Source: Microdochium bolleyi
Taxonomy: Eukaryota > Ascomycota > Sordariomycetes > Xylariales > Microdochiaceae
Direction: 5' to 3'
DNA: 64,000 nucleotides
Assembly (NCBI GenBank): GCA_001566295.1
Contig: KQ964266.1
Span: 310,001-374,000 of the forward strand
The translations under genes and the position numbers were made by a program. Below the pieces are notes generated by a model that did not search any database, had not been told where the DNA came from, and was given only the letters and a program-made list of their open reading frames with translations. This document shows, one piece after another, positions 10,432 to 21,595 of this stretch (within the stretch, counting starts at the first letter, position 1; the number at the start of each line of letters is the position of its first letter).

Positions 10432-12032
10432 GGTGGGCGGATGTGTGTAAGTGGCGATGTCAGAGGAGGGGGTGGGATGGAGTTCGCGTCTGAACTGGAC
10501 ACGAAGTGCACGAAGTGGTCTCTGTGGTCAATGCGACACCAGAGAAGAGAAAGCGGACAGGTGAAAGATCAGACGGAAAATAGTGGCAGGAGCAGTCAGG
10601 GTCCAGCAGGTGCGACGGAGAAAGTGTGCTGGTGCTCCTTTATACTGGCGGCTCCCCGATCGTTGCCCGTCCCCCTCACTGAGCCCTCACTGAGGGGTCC
10701 CCGTTTAGTCTGGTGCAGCCGATATGCAGTCCGGGCGGCGCGGCTCTTCCCCACCTGACTGAAAGTCGCTCGGGAGACCATGAGTTCCATGCCACTCTTG
10801 TGTTGGTTCGGGGAGCTTGCCCAGGCAAGCCAGCCCCTGGATTCGGTGAAGTGCTATGAATGAGTGTTAAGGTTCCTCAGGAAATCCCCGAATATCCCGA
10901 CCCGACCCTCCAGGACATCGAACCGTAGCTGACAGAGTTGGATGTATGGGCAAGGCAACTGGCAAGTCCCCATGGCCGGTCATGAGTATCTGGCTGTCCA
11001 CAACATGCCCCCAAAATGGATCGTCTTCACGTGCCAGACTTGGAGTCGTCAGTGCCTCCGCCAAATTCACTCGACCGACCACATCTCCGATCCAGATATA
11101 TCCATCTTTTGTCTCCTATTGTCCCAGCCTCCCAGGACGCTGCGCACAGCCAGCCATGTACAAAATGTACGATGCATGTCCCAGTCCCATCTAGCCCTTC
11201 CCCACAGACGTACGCCCCCCCGTCGTCGGACCCTGCCAGAAAAAGCGCCGGCCGCATGTGCCGCCGCACAAGTGCGCAGGCAGCGGCAAGTCCGCCGAAG
11301 ACAACTACCGAAGTCGCCTGGAAACCGCCCGCAGCTCTGTCCCTGTCTGGTGGAGCCCACCTGCGCAAGGCAGGGCCGCATGCGGGCTCTGTGGGCCAGC
11401 CGCTCCGAGTTCCGTCCCGAGATTGCATCGCACCGCGCCGCCGCTGCGTCGGTACGCTAGTCACGATGGTCTTCTCTATCTTTTCTTCGGCTGCCTGGAC
11501 GCACTCGGTTTACAGAGTCCTCGCACGTGCGTTCGTGATACGACGTCCTGCCTCGACCCAGCACCAACAGTGTTTGCTCCGCCGGTGTCCAAGCATCTTC
11601 TTCGGAAGCCAGGGGCAGTAGAACACGGATCGTAAGTGTGAGTATGGTCAAGACTCGGGGCATGCACTGAGCAAAAGGCCGAATCAACTTCCCAGCGCAC
11701 CGGCACATTCAATCACCACCAACCTGCACATCAGAAATGGGCTGTAGAAATTTGCATTGGGAAGTTCAATTGAATATCGAGGAATCTGCCTATGTTCCAC
11801 CAAAAATCATGGCCACCTTTTTAGATTTCTCAAACGCCATGAACGCCACTTTATGCTTATGCGAGGCATTGCCAGAGTGGCAAGAGGCCGCTCGTCTTCT
11901 TAGGGTATTAACTTGGTAGATTTTGTCGTTGGATTGCGGGTGTGACAAGCACAAAGCAGTGGCAGTCGGAATCGCCATGCTCAAATAATGTAGAGAAAAG
12001 CTGCCACAGCTCGTGTATCAGGCATGTCGAAT
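10432..12032. other. Intergenic, no gene recognised
   Basis: A 1.6-kb stretch containing the MetE-like promoter and the KH-protein 3' UTR. Open frames of up to about 200 codons at 11.0-11.6 kb lack domain-like composition or splice structure, and I do not regard them as genes. A non-coding transcript cannot be excluded. Confidence 0.4.
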
Positions 12033-13979
12033 CTAGGCGCCAGGAGGTTTGGCTCCTCCCTGAGACTGTTGAGCAGCAATCGACTGGTACCACAGCGCAA
12101 GGTACGCCTGATATCCACCGTCTGTGAATGAACGTGTTAGCATGGGTCGTTTAAATCAGGTCGCATGATCAACTTACAAGGCGCATAAGGGTCCTCGCCT
12201 CCCGCTGGCGCAGCCGCTCCCGCTGGAGCAGCAGCAGGCTGACCGCCAGTGCTCTGAGGTGCGTAGTTCGGGTTGTCGTAGTCACGTCGGCCGCCGCCGC
12301 CGCCTCCACCACCACCACCACCCTGGCGTCCTCCTCGAGGGCCTCCACCGTTGTTCTTCTGTTGCTCGCCATACTTGTCAGTAACTGCTAGCGTGTGCGG
12401 AAAACGTGCTGTTGGACTCACCACCGCATCGACCTTATCTTCAATGGCTTGCTTGGCCCGCTGGATGGAATCACGCGAGCCAACAAGACCAATCTCACGC
12501 TCGACCTCGCCTGGCCCAGAGGACTGCGATACATTGATCTTGCAGCCAGTCGAGTTCTGCATCTCACGAATCGTCTCGCCTCCCTTGCCGATAATCATGC
12601 CAACGGCGTCAGATGGAACATAGATGCGATCGTTGATCTTGTCACCACCGCCACCACCACCACCGAAACCACCGCCGCCGAAGCCGCCAGCTTGGTGATC
12701 ACGGCCATGGTCACTGCGGGGAGGACGGCCGCCCTTGGGGCCACCATCGTTGCGGCTGTCGCTATCCACGATCTCGAGGATGAGCTCCTTCGCCTGAGCA
12801 GAGGCCTCGCGGGTGCCAATGAGGTTCACAGGTCGCAGGCCGTTCACGCTCTTGTTCTCAGCGACAATGTTAATGTGGCAGCCACTGCGCTCCTGCAGGT
12901 CGCGAATTGTCTCACCACCACGTCCGATGATGAGTCCGACGGTGCGGTCGGGGACCATGATCTGCATGCAGTCTTCACCCTCCCCAGGAACCGGGCCCTC
13001 TGGGCCTGGAGGAGGCGGTCCACCGCGGCCACCGGCTTGGTTCATGCCAGCACGAGCAAGGGCGCCCATGCCGCTGTCCTCTACAATTCTGTTGATCTGA
13101 GCCGCCGCATCAGCACGAGCAGCACGCGGTCCAGTAATCTTGCACTGGCGGAATGGTGCAGACTTGTCAGTGGCAGGAACAAACTGCACGCGACAGCCTG
13201 TCGAAGACTCGACACGACGCAGGTTCTCACCCTGTCTGCCGATGATCAGGCCGACGAGGCTGGCCTCGATCTCGATAGTATCGGTGTCATCGTCGGCACC
13301 GCCACCACCACCGCTGCCGCCACGACCACCCCGCGGCGAGAAGCGTCCACGAGCACCAGGTGACCGAGAGCGGTCGGGACCAAAGTCACGAGAGCGGCCA
13401 CCGCGATCATCACGACGTTCATCCCTGTAGGGATTGTAGTTGTCATTGTATGCTTCACGGCGCGCACTCGGGGAGCGAGAGCGAGACCTGAACTGCCTCG
13501 AATCACCAGCACCGCCATGCGGGTTGTGAGCAGGGTAGCCTCCGGGAGGAGCCTGGTAAGGCGTGATGCCCTTGTCAGCGGCATAGGCTTTCGCCTGGGC
13601 AATAGCATCGGCAATGTTGACGGATCCAGAGTTGACAGGCTTGATGGCACTCAGGTCAAAGGTCCCAGATGAGGACGGCTGAGGCAGTCCATAGGCGCCA
13701 GCATAAGGCGGAGGAGCAGAACCAGGAGGCGCGGCAGGAGGGTACGCGCCAGGCGCAGGACTGTAGGTTGGTGCCGAGTGAGGCGGCTGGCCTTGGTTTG
13801 GTGTCGAGGCAGTAGGCGGTCGTTGCGCAGCTATCCACAACAGAAACGGATGGTCAGATTTCAGATCACGAAAACGCAGCAAGACGGCGGGCGACTTGCA
13901 ACAAAGGTCAGACGAGGAGCAAGCATGACCTACCGAGGGCTGCGAGAATGGACTCGATACTTCTGGGCGGTTCGGCCAT
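12033..13979 (-). CDS. Three-KH-domain RNA-binding protein (FUBP/KSRP-like)
   Basis: Exons 13979-13934, 13830-12178 and 12121-12033. The introns are 103 nt (GTAGGT...TAG) and 56 nt (GTAAGT...CAG); 595 aa. The first join gives SILAALAAQRPP, the second DPYAPYGGYQAYLALWYQ. Three KH domains carry the GxxG loop: VGLIIGRQGENLRR, VGLIIGRGGETIRD and VGMIIGKGGETIRE. A Pro/Ala-rich N-terminus, an RS-rich stretch (RSRSRSPSARRE) and Gly-rich linkers surround them. The C-terminal PYGGYQ..LALWYQ motif is like that of FUSE-binding proteins. It probably binds single-stranded RNA in the nucleus for splicing or mRNA control. A further 48-nt in-frame intron (12374-12421, GTGAGT donor) is possible but lacks a good branch site; removing it gives 579 aa. 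The gene ends normally on TAG. Confidence 0.9.
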
Positions 13980-15868
13980 CTTTGCGAAGTCAGGTTTTAT
14001 TGCGTGCTTGCAGCGCACTTGTATGTTGTCAAGAAAGTCCTCGTTGCACGCGGAGCACCAGTTGCGGTTTCTTTCAGCAGTCTCTCGAGAGGCGAGCACA
14101 GCAGGCGGTGTTCAGATACGAGCAAGCAGTTGACGTGGTGTTTCGGAGGCGAATCTTATCAAGACAGGCGCAAGGTCATGCAGCGTAAGTGCCCAAGGAC
14201 AGACAGTCAAAGCACGCAGGCGTTCAAGAGATCTGGCGGATGCGCTGGATGCGACAGATGCGATCGGAGAGAGGCGAGCACGCGTTCAAGAAGTCGTAGA
14301 TCAACGAGTCAAGGCGATGTGCAGACGTCCAATCCAGCCAGAATCAGTGATCAGTCAGGCAGATTCGATCTCGTGTTGGTGCCGCGAGATAATAGTCGCG
14401 CGACGGATGTGCGTGTCGATTTGGTCGATGAGCGCTGGTGATGAGCAGCTCTGTGGGATAGAAGTGAGCGACAAGTCGCTGGGGGAATTGGCGAGATGAG
14501 AGGGAGAGGAGGTTGTGCAGAGGAGGAATCGCAGGCTGAAATGGAGGTGGCCGGGGTCGGCTTTAATATGAGAAACAGCCCAGCAAAACTCTGACCTCGG
14601 CCTGGCCAATCAGCGGCAGGAACGGGAGTCAGGGAGGGAGGGAAGGCGCGAGGCACTCGGCCCACTATTGTGTGAGGGACCGCGGCTGCACAGACAGTTG
14701 TTAGTGTGGCAGGTCGCTCACAGGACCGCACCACTTGCACGGGAGGCGAGCCTGGCTTGCCTGGGCCACGATCTCGACTTCATGGAAGCATCGTTGGCAC
14801 ACATTGTTGGCACACATTGTTGGTCAGTTGAAACCCTCGTTCTTCCCGTGGCGCTGCTGCATAGATGGCTGCCATCATATGCTTGCGTAGCACTGGACAC
14901 GGTGCAACAGCTCAAACCATCAACGTTGCGTTCTATGCCAACCCTAGAGCGCTTGTTCGCTGTCATCGTCAGGAATGTCGATGGACCCTGCAACGCAGTA
15001 TCGAGCGCTCACTGCTCGAACTGAGCTGATCTGATGCAAATACAACTCAGTAGGATAAATCTACGGGCTTGTTGTATAATTCGATGCGCTGAGAGACTTT
15101 GTGCCTGGAGTGCTTCACCGATGGTTACTGTGGGCTTGCTACCTTAGGGTACATGACGATATGATCCTATCAGGTTTTATTTGCCAAAGTCTTGCAGGGT
15201 TGGAAGCCAAATCAAGCCAGGGAACGAAGAGACAATCATGTCTGATCGAGAATCGAAGTTTCCTGGCTATAGCCTGCACCGAATGCAGGGGCAACGCTGG
15301 TCTGATATCAATGCTCTTTTGTGTTCTCCCGAGGCGCCAACACGCTGCTCTTGTCCTCGGAATGAGCGCACAGAACACATCAAACTTCCACAGGCCATGG
15401 CAACTGTGATTTGGAATCCAGGAGAAATCGGGAAACCCTTCTCGAGGCACAGCTAATAGACAGCCCGCGGATTAAACACCCCTGGGAGGGCCCCTCCGCG
15501 ACAAGCCACGCAGTCCTGCTTCCCTGGCAACCAGTAGCCTTGCTTGGGTTTCTTTTCTCCCGCGTGACGTGTATAGCTGCCTGAGCGTCCACAGGTTGCC
15601 GGTTACCTAGCCCTCTAGCCTGCGACCCTTCTCTCTCCCCTCTGCAGACTTCATCATCTCTTCACCCATCCCAGTCTCCCACGTCGCGAAATTTCAACAC
15701 GGAGACCAAGAGAGCCATTGTCACACTTGCAACAGCACCCCTTCTCTTCTCCATTGCCGACCTCATCGCCACGTTTTGGAAAACGTCCAGATTGTTGCTA
15801 CACGGCGCGTGGCTTCACAGACCATAACCCAAGTCACGACGCGGTAGAAACTGTCAGCGAGCCTCGAG
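13980..15868. other. Intergenic: divergent promoters of KH and coiled-coil genes
   Basis: A 1.9-kb stretch with no supported gene. It contains a perfect 13-bp direct duplication (TTGGCACACATTG) at 14794-14819. Pyrimidine-rich leader sequence lies at about 15600-15720, before the plus-strand gene. Confidence 0.45.
14794..14819. repeat. Perfect 13-bp tandem duplication
   Basis: TTGGCACACATTG occurs twice head to tail and is followed by the first four bases of a third copy. No function is evident. Confidence 0.7.
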
Positions 15869-18800
15869 ATGAGATACTCCAAGGTCCAGTCGGACGTCGA
15901 GTCCAGCACGACTGTTCTTGACCCCAATGTAGAAGCAGCTCCCTCTCAGAACGTAGCTCCTGGTATTAATCCAGAGCCTCAGCACGACTCTGGCACAAAC
16001 CTTGCCGCCCCTGAACAGGCCAACGGCAACCATGTGTCCCAGAATGGCGACACGGATAAGACTGTAAGCCAGCTCCGACTGCCCAAAGAATTCATTGCGT
16101 GGTTTGCAATGTACACTGACGTCGTTTCGTTCACAGGATAACTTGAAAACCTCTTCCTGTGATGGCATCAACGAAGCCCCTATGGACGCTAGCGGCGAGT
16201 ATCTCGATTTCACAGACTTGCCGCCGAGCATAGGGACTTCGCTGCAGAACTCAGACTTCAAGCATGAATCTGAGGCGATCATTGATAGCTACCCAGAGGT
16301 CAACTGTAAGCTCGACCATTATCATTTCCGCTTTATATCACCTGCCGGTATACTCACAATGATTTATTAGCAACCGTGACGCTGCAGATGTTCTCTACCG
16401 AGGCGTCGACCTCGGCACCCAACCAGCCGTCCCTGGTCTCCGCGGTGAAGACTATTGAGCTGATCAACAAACCTGGCCCCCAATCCGCCGCTTGTGGCAC
16501 TCGCACCTGGAGTCGTGTCCACAAGGGCTCTCAGCACTCCAACGAGGAACTCCAGCAAGAGCTGGAGAGGAAGATCGCCTCCGCTCCCAACCTGAGCCTG
16601 TACAACAACCAGCCGATCACGTTCCAGCGCGAACCTCAGAATCCAGACGGCTTGCTCATCACGATTCAGCCCGAGCACATGCCCCATCCCGTATCACTCA
16701 GCTGGACCGACTTCCACTCGGTCATGGTCTACTACGGGACACTTCACTGTCAGAGAATGCAGGAGCTCGAGGGGGAGCTCGAAAAGCTCGATCAGGAAAA
16801 ATACAACGTCGAGAAAGAGAGGAGCGCTCTCGAGATGCGGATCATGTGCATGCAGCTCATCGACGAGGACAACGGCGAGCAGATGAGTGAACAGCAAGCG
16901 AGGTACATGCAGAAGGCATCCATGCTGCATGATCTCCAGGAGCTTCACCGCCACCTGCAGAAGAAGCACAGAGAGATGAAGAGGGAGAAGCTTAAGGAGA
17001 GCGAGCGCGTCGAGGATCTCAAGGAGGCGCTCGCCGATCTGCAGAGGAAGCAGGAAGAGCTGGCAGCAGAGAGGCGTCAGGAAAGCGCGACTGTCGAGAA
17101 TCTCAAGATGGAGCTCAGCAAGGCCCTGTATACCGCTCAGGTCCTCAGTCATTCCCGCAATGAGTCCTCAGCTTTGGCCGCGAGACTAGAGCAGAAGCTC
17201 GCCGCGTGCAGCTGTGCTACAGAAGTTGGCAGTGCCACCGACGAGAAGCCAGTCGAGTCGTGTGGTGCCGTCAAGAAAAAGAAGAAGAACAGTAACAAGA
17301 AGAAGAACGCCGCTGTTGCTGCAAAGCCTGAGGTTTCAGTCTCCAAGATGAAGCTGGAGGTCATGGAGAAGCAACTCCGCGACGAGAAGGAGGAGCGCGA
17401 GAAGGCGGAAGCCCAGGTTCTCTCTATAAAGTCAAAGCTGAAGAGCCTTGAGGAGAACATTGCCAACCTGTCTCAAGACAACACTAACCTCAAGATCGAG
17501 GTCGAGAAGCAGGAATCTGTTGCAAAGAAGGCGCTCGCTGTAAAGCACGCAACCAACAACGCTCGTACAATCCCATCAATGACCAGTACCCAGAACAATG
17601 GCGCTGAGGCAAAGCTCAAGTCCGAGAAGGCGGCTCTTCAGAAGGAGCTGCAGTCATCCAAGGATAGGGCCGAGTCTACTCGAAAGCAGCTTGCTGAAGC
17701 TACGAAGAAGGCCGCCGATCACGCTGAAGACCGTGCCACCTGGCGTACCGAGAAGGACAACCTGTCCAAGCAGATTTCCAAGCTCAAGAACAAGAATGGC
17801 GAGTCTGAACTCAAGCAGGCTGAGCTTGACAAGAAGAACAAGGAGCTTTCAGATGTCAAAGAGAAGCTCAAGAAGGTCAAGACGGACTTCCATGCCTACA
17901 GAACGGAGCACGACCAGAAGTTCCTCGAGGCGCACCAGAAGGCGGACACAAACACCGCCGACTGCGAGGCGCAGAAGACGAAGATACAGACGCTCGAGCG
18001 CGAACTAGGAACCGTCGTTGCCCACCTCGAGAACGCCAACATGGCCGTCGCTGCAGCCGAGGAGGCAAAGCAGACCCTCCGGGACAGCAAGACTGTCCTT
18101 GGCAGTGCTCTCGAGGCGGCCAACCTCCGGCTGCAGATCTCGCAGCACGGTCTCCAGAGCGAGCAGGCCAAGATCCGCGACCAGGCGGCGACCGTCGAGC
18201 AGCTTAGAAACACCATCCGCCGTCTCGAGGAGCACATTGCAGAGCTCGCCGAGCAAGAGCAGCAGCACAGCAGCGACAATGGTTCTTCCAAGACTCTCAT
18301 GGCTGACGACTACTACCACGACGAGCCCGAGACCGTCCCGCTCGACGAGCACATCGAGCTCCAGAACAAGTACGACGACGTCACCAACGAGCTTACCGAG
18401 ACGCGTCGCAGATACAAGGCCCAGACCAGCAACTTGAACAGTTCCCGCGAGCAGTGCCATAACCTGCGGGAGCAGATCAAGGAATTGAAGAAGGAGAAGG
18501 CCGCAGAAGCGAAGGCACGAGTTGAGACAGGACAGGGCTAGGAGCCCTGTGGCTCTGCCAACAACAGCAGCAGCAAGACCAACAACGTCAGCTGCGAAGA
18601 GCCCAAGCAGAGCAAGGCGGCCGCCACTATAATCCAAGATATGTTCGCCACAAGGGAGACCACGAGCAGCACCACTCGCCCTCGGAGCCTGTCCGAGGGC
18701 GAGATCGGCAGCGTGCCCGAGTTCCTGGTACCCAGGTCCCGCGACGACAAGCTGGCGACGCAGTACTACGAGACGGCGCTGTTGGAACTCGAGACCAAGC

Positions 18801-19081
18801 ACGCGCGGGACCTCGAGCAGGCTCACCGGCTGCGCGACGAGCTGGAGGAGAAATACCAGGCCACGCTCGAGGCGCAGGCCCGGCAGCACGGCACTCGCCC
18901 TGCAGCGACGATGGCTGAGAGGGTCGATGACGGCCGCTGCGAGGGCGAGCTCGAGCGTCTGCAGCAGAAGATTGAGACCCAGGAGATCGTGATCGCCGAG
19001 CTGGCGCAGACGGTCGCTCGTCTTCGACGGGCTGGTGAAGCTGCGGCGGGAAAGCTCGCTGAGGCGTTCGGATCGCAGTGA
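15869..19081 (+). CDS. Long coiled-coil protein with internal in-frame TAG
   Basis: Exons 15869-16063, 16137-16305 and 16371-19081. The introns are 73 and 65 nt (both GTAAGC donors), and all phases agree. An acidic, disordered N-terminus (about 120 aa) is followed by a small globular-looking block (about residues 190-240, LLITIQPEHMPHPVSLSWTD). Then come roughly 600 residues of Lys/Glu/Gln/Leu heptads typical of a rod-like coiled coil, interrupted by a lysine-rich patch (KKKKKNSNKKKN). TAG at 18539-18541 ends the first frame at 844 aa. The frame continues without interruption for 179 more codons to TGA, and this part again forms coiled coil (ALLELETKHARDLEQAHRL, ERLQQKIETQEIVIAELAQ), giving 1024 aa if TAG is decoded. 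I do not recognise the family. A structural or scaffold role is an inference from composition. Confidence 0.75.
18532..18550 (+). promoter_or_regulatory. Perfect 7-bp hairpin with in-frame TAG in loop
   Basis: ACAGGGC (18532-18538) and GCCCTGT (18544-18550) are exact reverse complements and leave the loop TAGGA, whose first three bases are the in-frame stop. The adenosine has U at -1 and G at +1. This is strong structural support for an A-to-I editing site turning UAG into UGG. Confidence 0.75.
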
Positions 19082-19454
19082 AGAAAGGTATCATGTGATA
19101 TTTCTTGCCCTGATTGCGAGAAGTCTAGAAGCACACGAGACATGTTTGTAGGATACGCACACAAGGGATATGATGAAAATGTTTGAGAAGTCTTTGTAGA
19201 TGGCGGGGGGGTCTTTAGGAAAACAATCAATAAGATCTTGAGCAGAAAACCATGCCGCCAAGCTTGCTTTCCATGGCTGAACTGGCCTTATTGATCCTTG
19301 TGAATACGCGATAGCAGGGAAACGCCCTCTGCGAAACTCTCTCTTGGAAGGCCGTGTGTACCTGCTTCCCAGTACGCAGAATCAGTGATCCAGTGATCTT
19401 ATGGAGCAGCACAAGACATATCACCCCCTCCCCTGGCAAGAGGAGAACGACTCA
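19082..19454. other. Intergenic: convergent 3' UTRs
   Basis: Lies between the coiled-coil gene (+) and the alpha/beta-hydrolase (-). It includes ATCAATAAGATC at about 19226-19237, a plausible polyadenylation context. No gene is seen. Confidence 0.5.
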
Positions 19455-20264
19455 TCACACCGACAGGACATGCTGCTCCAGCCACCGATCAAGCACACCG
19501 CGCCAGACCACGCGGGGCGCATCGACGCCGAGGTGCACCCCGTGCGGGCCGTCCGGCAGCACGAGCAGCTCGTAGGGCCTGCCGCGGTCCGCCATCGCCG
19601 CGGCGAAGATGAGGGCGTTTTGCGAGGCGACGACTCCGTCGTTGGCCGTGTGGAACAGGAAGACGGGTGGTGTGCGGCCGCAGACGAGGTGCTGCGGCGA
19701 GACGGACCGGCAGAGCTCCGCCGAGGGGTCGGGCCCGAGCAGGCACGCCCGAGAGGGCCCGTGGGCCGCGGGGCTGTCCTTGTCCATGGTGATGACGCCG
19801 TACGCGAGGATGCCGAAGTCGACATCTTGCTGGTCTGAACTGCTGGCTCCTGCTGTTTCTGCAGTGGCGGCGGCGGGGAACGGCCCGGGGGCGTAGTTGT
19901 TGGTGCTGAGCAATGCGGCGAGGTGTGCGCCCGCGGAGAAGCCGATGACGCCTAGCTTCCCGCCGCCGTCGCTGTTGTCCATCTGCCGCTGCTGCGCGCG
20001 GACCTGGCGGACCGCCTCGAGAGCCTCGTTGATGGGCGTGGGGTACAGCGGCGCGGGGGCGTTGGCGGTGGTGGTGTACTCGAGGACCCAGGCGTGCCAG
20101 CCGCGGTCGTTGAAGAAGCGGACGGCCTCGGAGCCCTCGCCGTCGAGAACAACGCGGGCGTACCCGCCGCCCGGGATGATGAGGATGCTGTGCCCGTTGG
20201 GCCGGGCCGCTGGGTAGAACACCAGGTTCGGCGTCCTGGACGAGGCGCCGTATTTCCTTGTCAT
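19455..20264 (-). CDS. Alpha/beta-hydrolase, BD-FAE/acetyl-esterase type
   Basis: Intronless, 269 aa, no signal peptide, so probably cytosolic. The oxyanion-hole motif is IPGGGYARVV (about residues 31-40). The nucleophile elbow is GFSAGAH (Ser near residue 110). The acid is likely Asp in FHTANDGVV, and the base His lies in PDGPHGVHLG close to the C-terminus. This order and spacing match the BD-FAE / dienelactone-hydrolase-like esterases, including bacterial acetylxylan-esterase-type proteins. It likely hydrolyses small acyl esters; the substrate is not predictable. GC-rich with strong third-position bias like its neighbours, so there is no sign of recent transfer. Confidence 0.85.
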   Translation of the reverse strand: MTRKYGASSRTPNLVFYPAARPNGHSILIIPGGGYARVVLDGEGSEAVRFFNDRGWHAWVLEYTTTANAPAPLYPTPINEALEAVRQVRAQQRQMDNSDGGGKLGVIGFSAGAHLAALLSTNNYAPGPFPAAATAETAGASSSDQQDVDFGILAYGVITMDKDSPAAHGPSRACLLGPDPSAELCRSVSPQHLVCGRTPPVFLFHTANDGVVASQNALIFAAAMADRGRPYELLVLPDGPHGVHLGVDAPRVVWRGVLDRWLEQHVLSV

Positions 20265-21595
20265 GATGGCGAGGGCGAGGCGGCAAGAGAGGGTTTGGTC
20301 AGTGGGAGACCGTCGAGGTGCAAGTCTCGCACTCGTGTGACGGTCTCAGCCCGGGGAGGTGCCAATCCGGGGCATAGAGGACTGGACAGGCTTGTGGCCG
20401 CCATCGTGAAACACATCTTCTGACGATACATACTATGCAAGAAGAATAAACGTACCACGGATGGAGATCATTGGCAACCTAGAGAGACGGCAATGCATTG
20501 AGTCGTTCAGTTGTTGCATCGAAATGTCTACTGGCTGGAGGACCGGTAGTTTCGAGCGAGACTGGCTCGACTTCTAGTCCAGACTCGGGGATTTTCGGAT
20601 GACATGACGATTGGTCAACCAGCCTAGTTGTAAGAACAATGCATCCGTTGTGTCTCTCCCACAAAAGGCAAGCCATCGAACCAAGGGCCCACGGGGCACA
20701 TAGTCTAACTTGGGTGACAGCATGCTCTATCCCGGCCTCACGACACAAGGATGCGCACCTCGAGGTACCTTGTGCAGGGCGAGGCTTTCGACGAGCTCCA
20801 AATGGAAGAGGGACGACGGTACTCTGCCCTATTGTACCGTCGGTATCAGAGAGGGAAAGAGGGTCGCAGCTCTACTGTATGCCGAGCTAATCGAGCTCAA
20901 AGTCTGGGGCCGCACCGCCCTCGGGAAGTCTCCGCCTGACGCCTCCAGTGCTCCCCTGCAATGCAGACGCACCCCGAGTGCTGCCACACCTTCTCCGCGC
21001 CCTCGACAAACCTTGCTGGCTGGCGGTGCTCGAGTGCTCCTGGCTGCTGATCCGTCCGGGGCCGCTCTCGTGCATGCGCGACATACATCGCAGCCGGCCT
21101 CATAACGCCCACGCCCTCCTCCTCGCCAGCCACTTGCGCCAGCCTGCACCGCCTGCCTCGCTTTGGCCCAGGCTTGCCTTGTTCGTCCTCCGCCGCCCTC
21201 CGCCCTCTGCGCCCGTCCGAGTTTCGCTGTCTGGGACCCCTCCCGTCGCCCATTTCGTCATTTGGGTCTCGATGCTCGTCCCTGCTCCTGTCGCGTGAGC
21301 ACTCTTCACCCTGCGCCAATTGGCCTTGGACACTTGGACAGCGTGCCAGCCTTGCCTTTGCGCGACCATTCGGGTGTCGGGACTTCCAGCAGTCCAACCG
21401 GCGCATCAACGCCGACTTCGGCCAGCTACCTGCACGCTCCCGTGGCTCCCCCGGCTCCGACAAGATCGACGACCGGACGCCCTTCAGCAGTGTCGACATT
21501 CTCCCTTTGATCCTCCGCGCACGGTATAGATCCGCCAATACTACCTAAGGCAGAGACCCCGCGCCGTGTCTGCTAGGGAGTACGGCAGTGGCCCT
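20265..21595. other. Intergenic: long leader region of acuM-like gene
   Basis: A 1.3-kb divergent region. The 500 bp before the acuM-like start are C/T-rich and contain several ATGs with short-to-medium open frames, which suggests a long 5' leader with upstream ORFs. No separate gene is supported. Confidence 0.4.

Noticed and set aside
9397..10758. 453-codon plus-strand open frame
   Set aside because: It is antisense to the MetE-like gene and has the skewed Val/Leu/Asp/Gly composition of a GC-rich shadow frame.
11016..11621. 201-codon open frame between MetE-like and KH genes
   Set aside because: Ser/Pro/Ala/Arg-rich with overlapping open frames in other phases, no motif and no splice partner. 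More likely non-coding.
12374..12421. 48-nt intron in the KH gene
   Set aside because: It has a good GTGAGT donor and keeps the frame, but the only branch-like CTGAC is four bases from the acceptor, and the sequence is open without it. Noted in the gene entry, not adopted.
18500..18640. A missed intron that removes the TAG in the coiled-coil gene
   Set aside because: The only nearby GT donor (GTTGAG) and AG acceptors give introns of about 21 nt, or frameshifts, with no branch site. The same check failed for the other three TAG sites.
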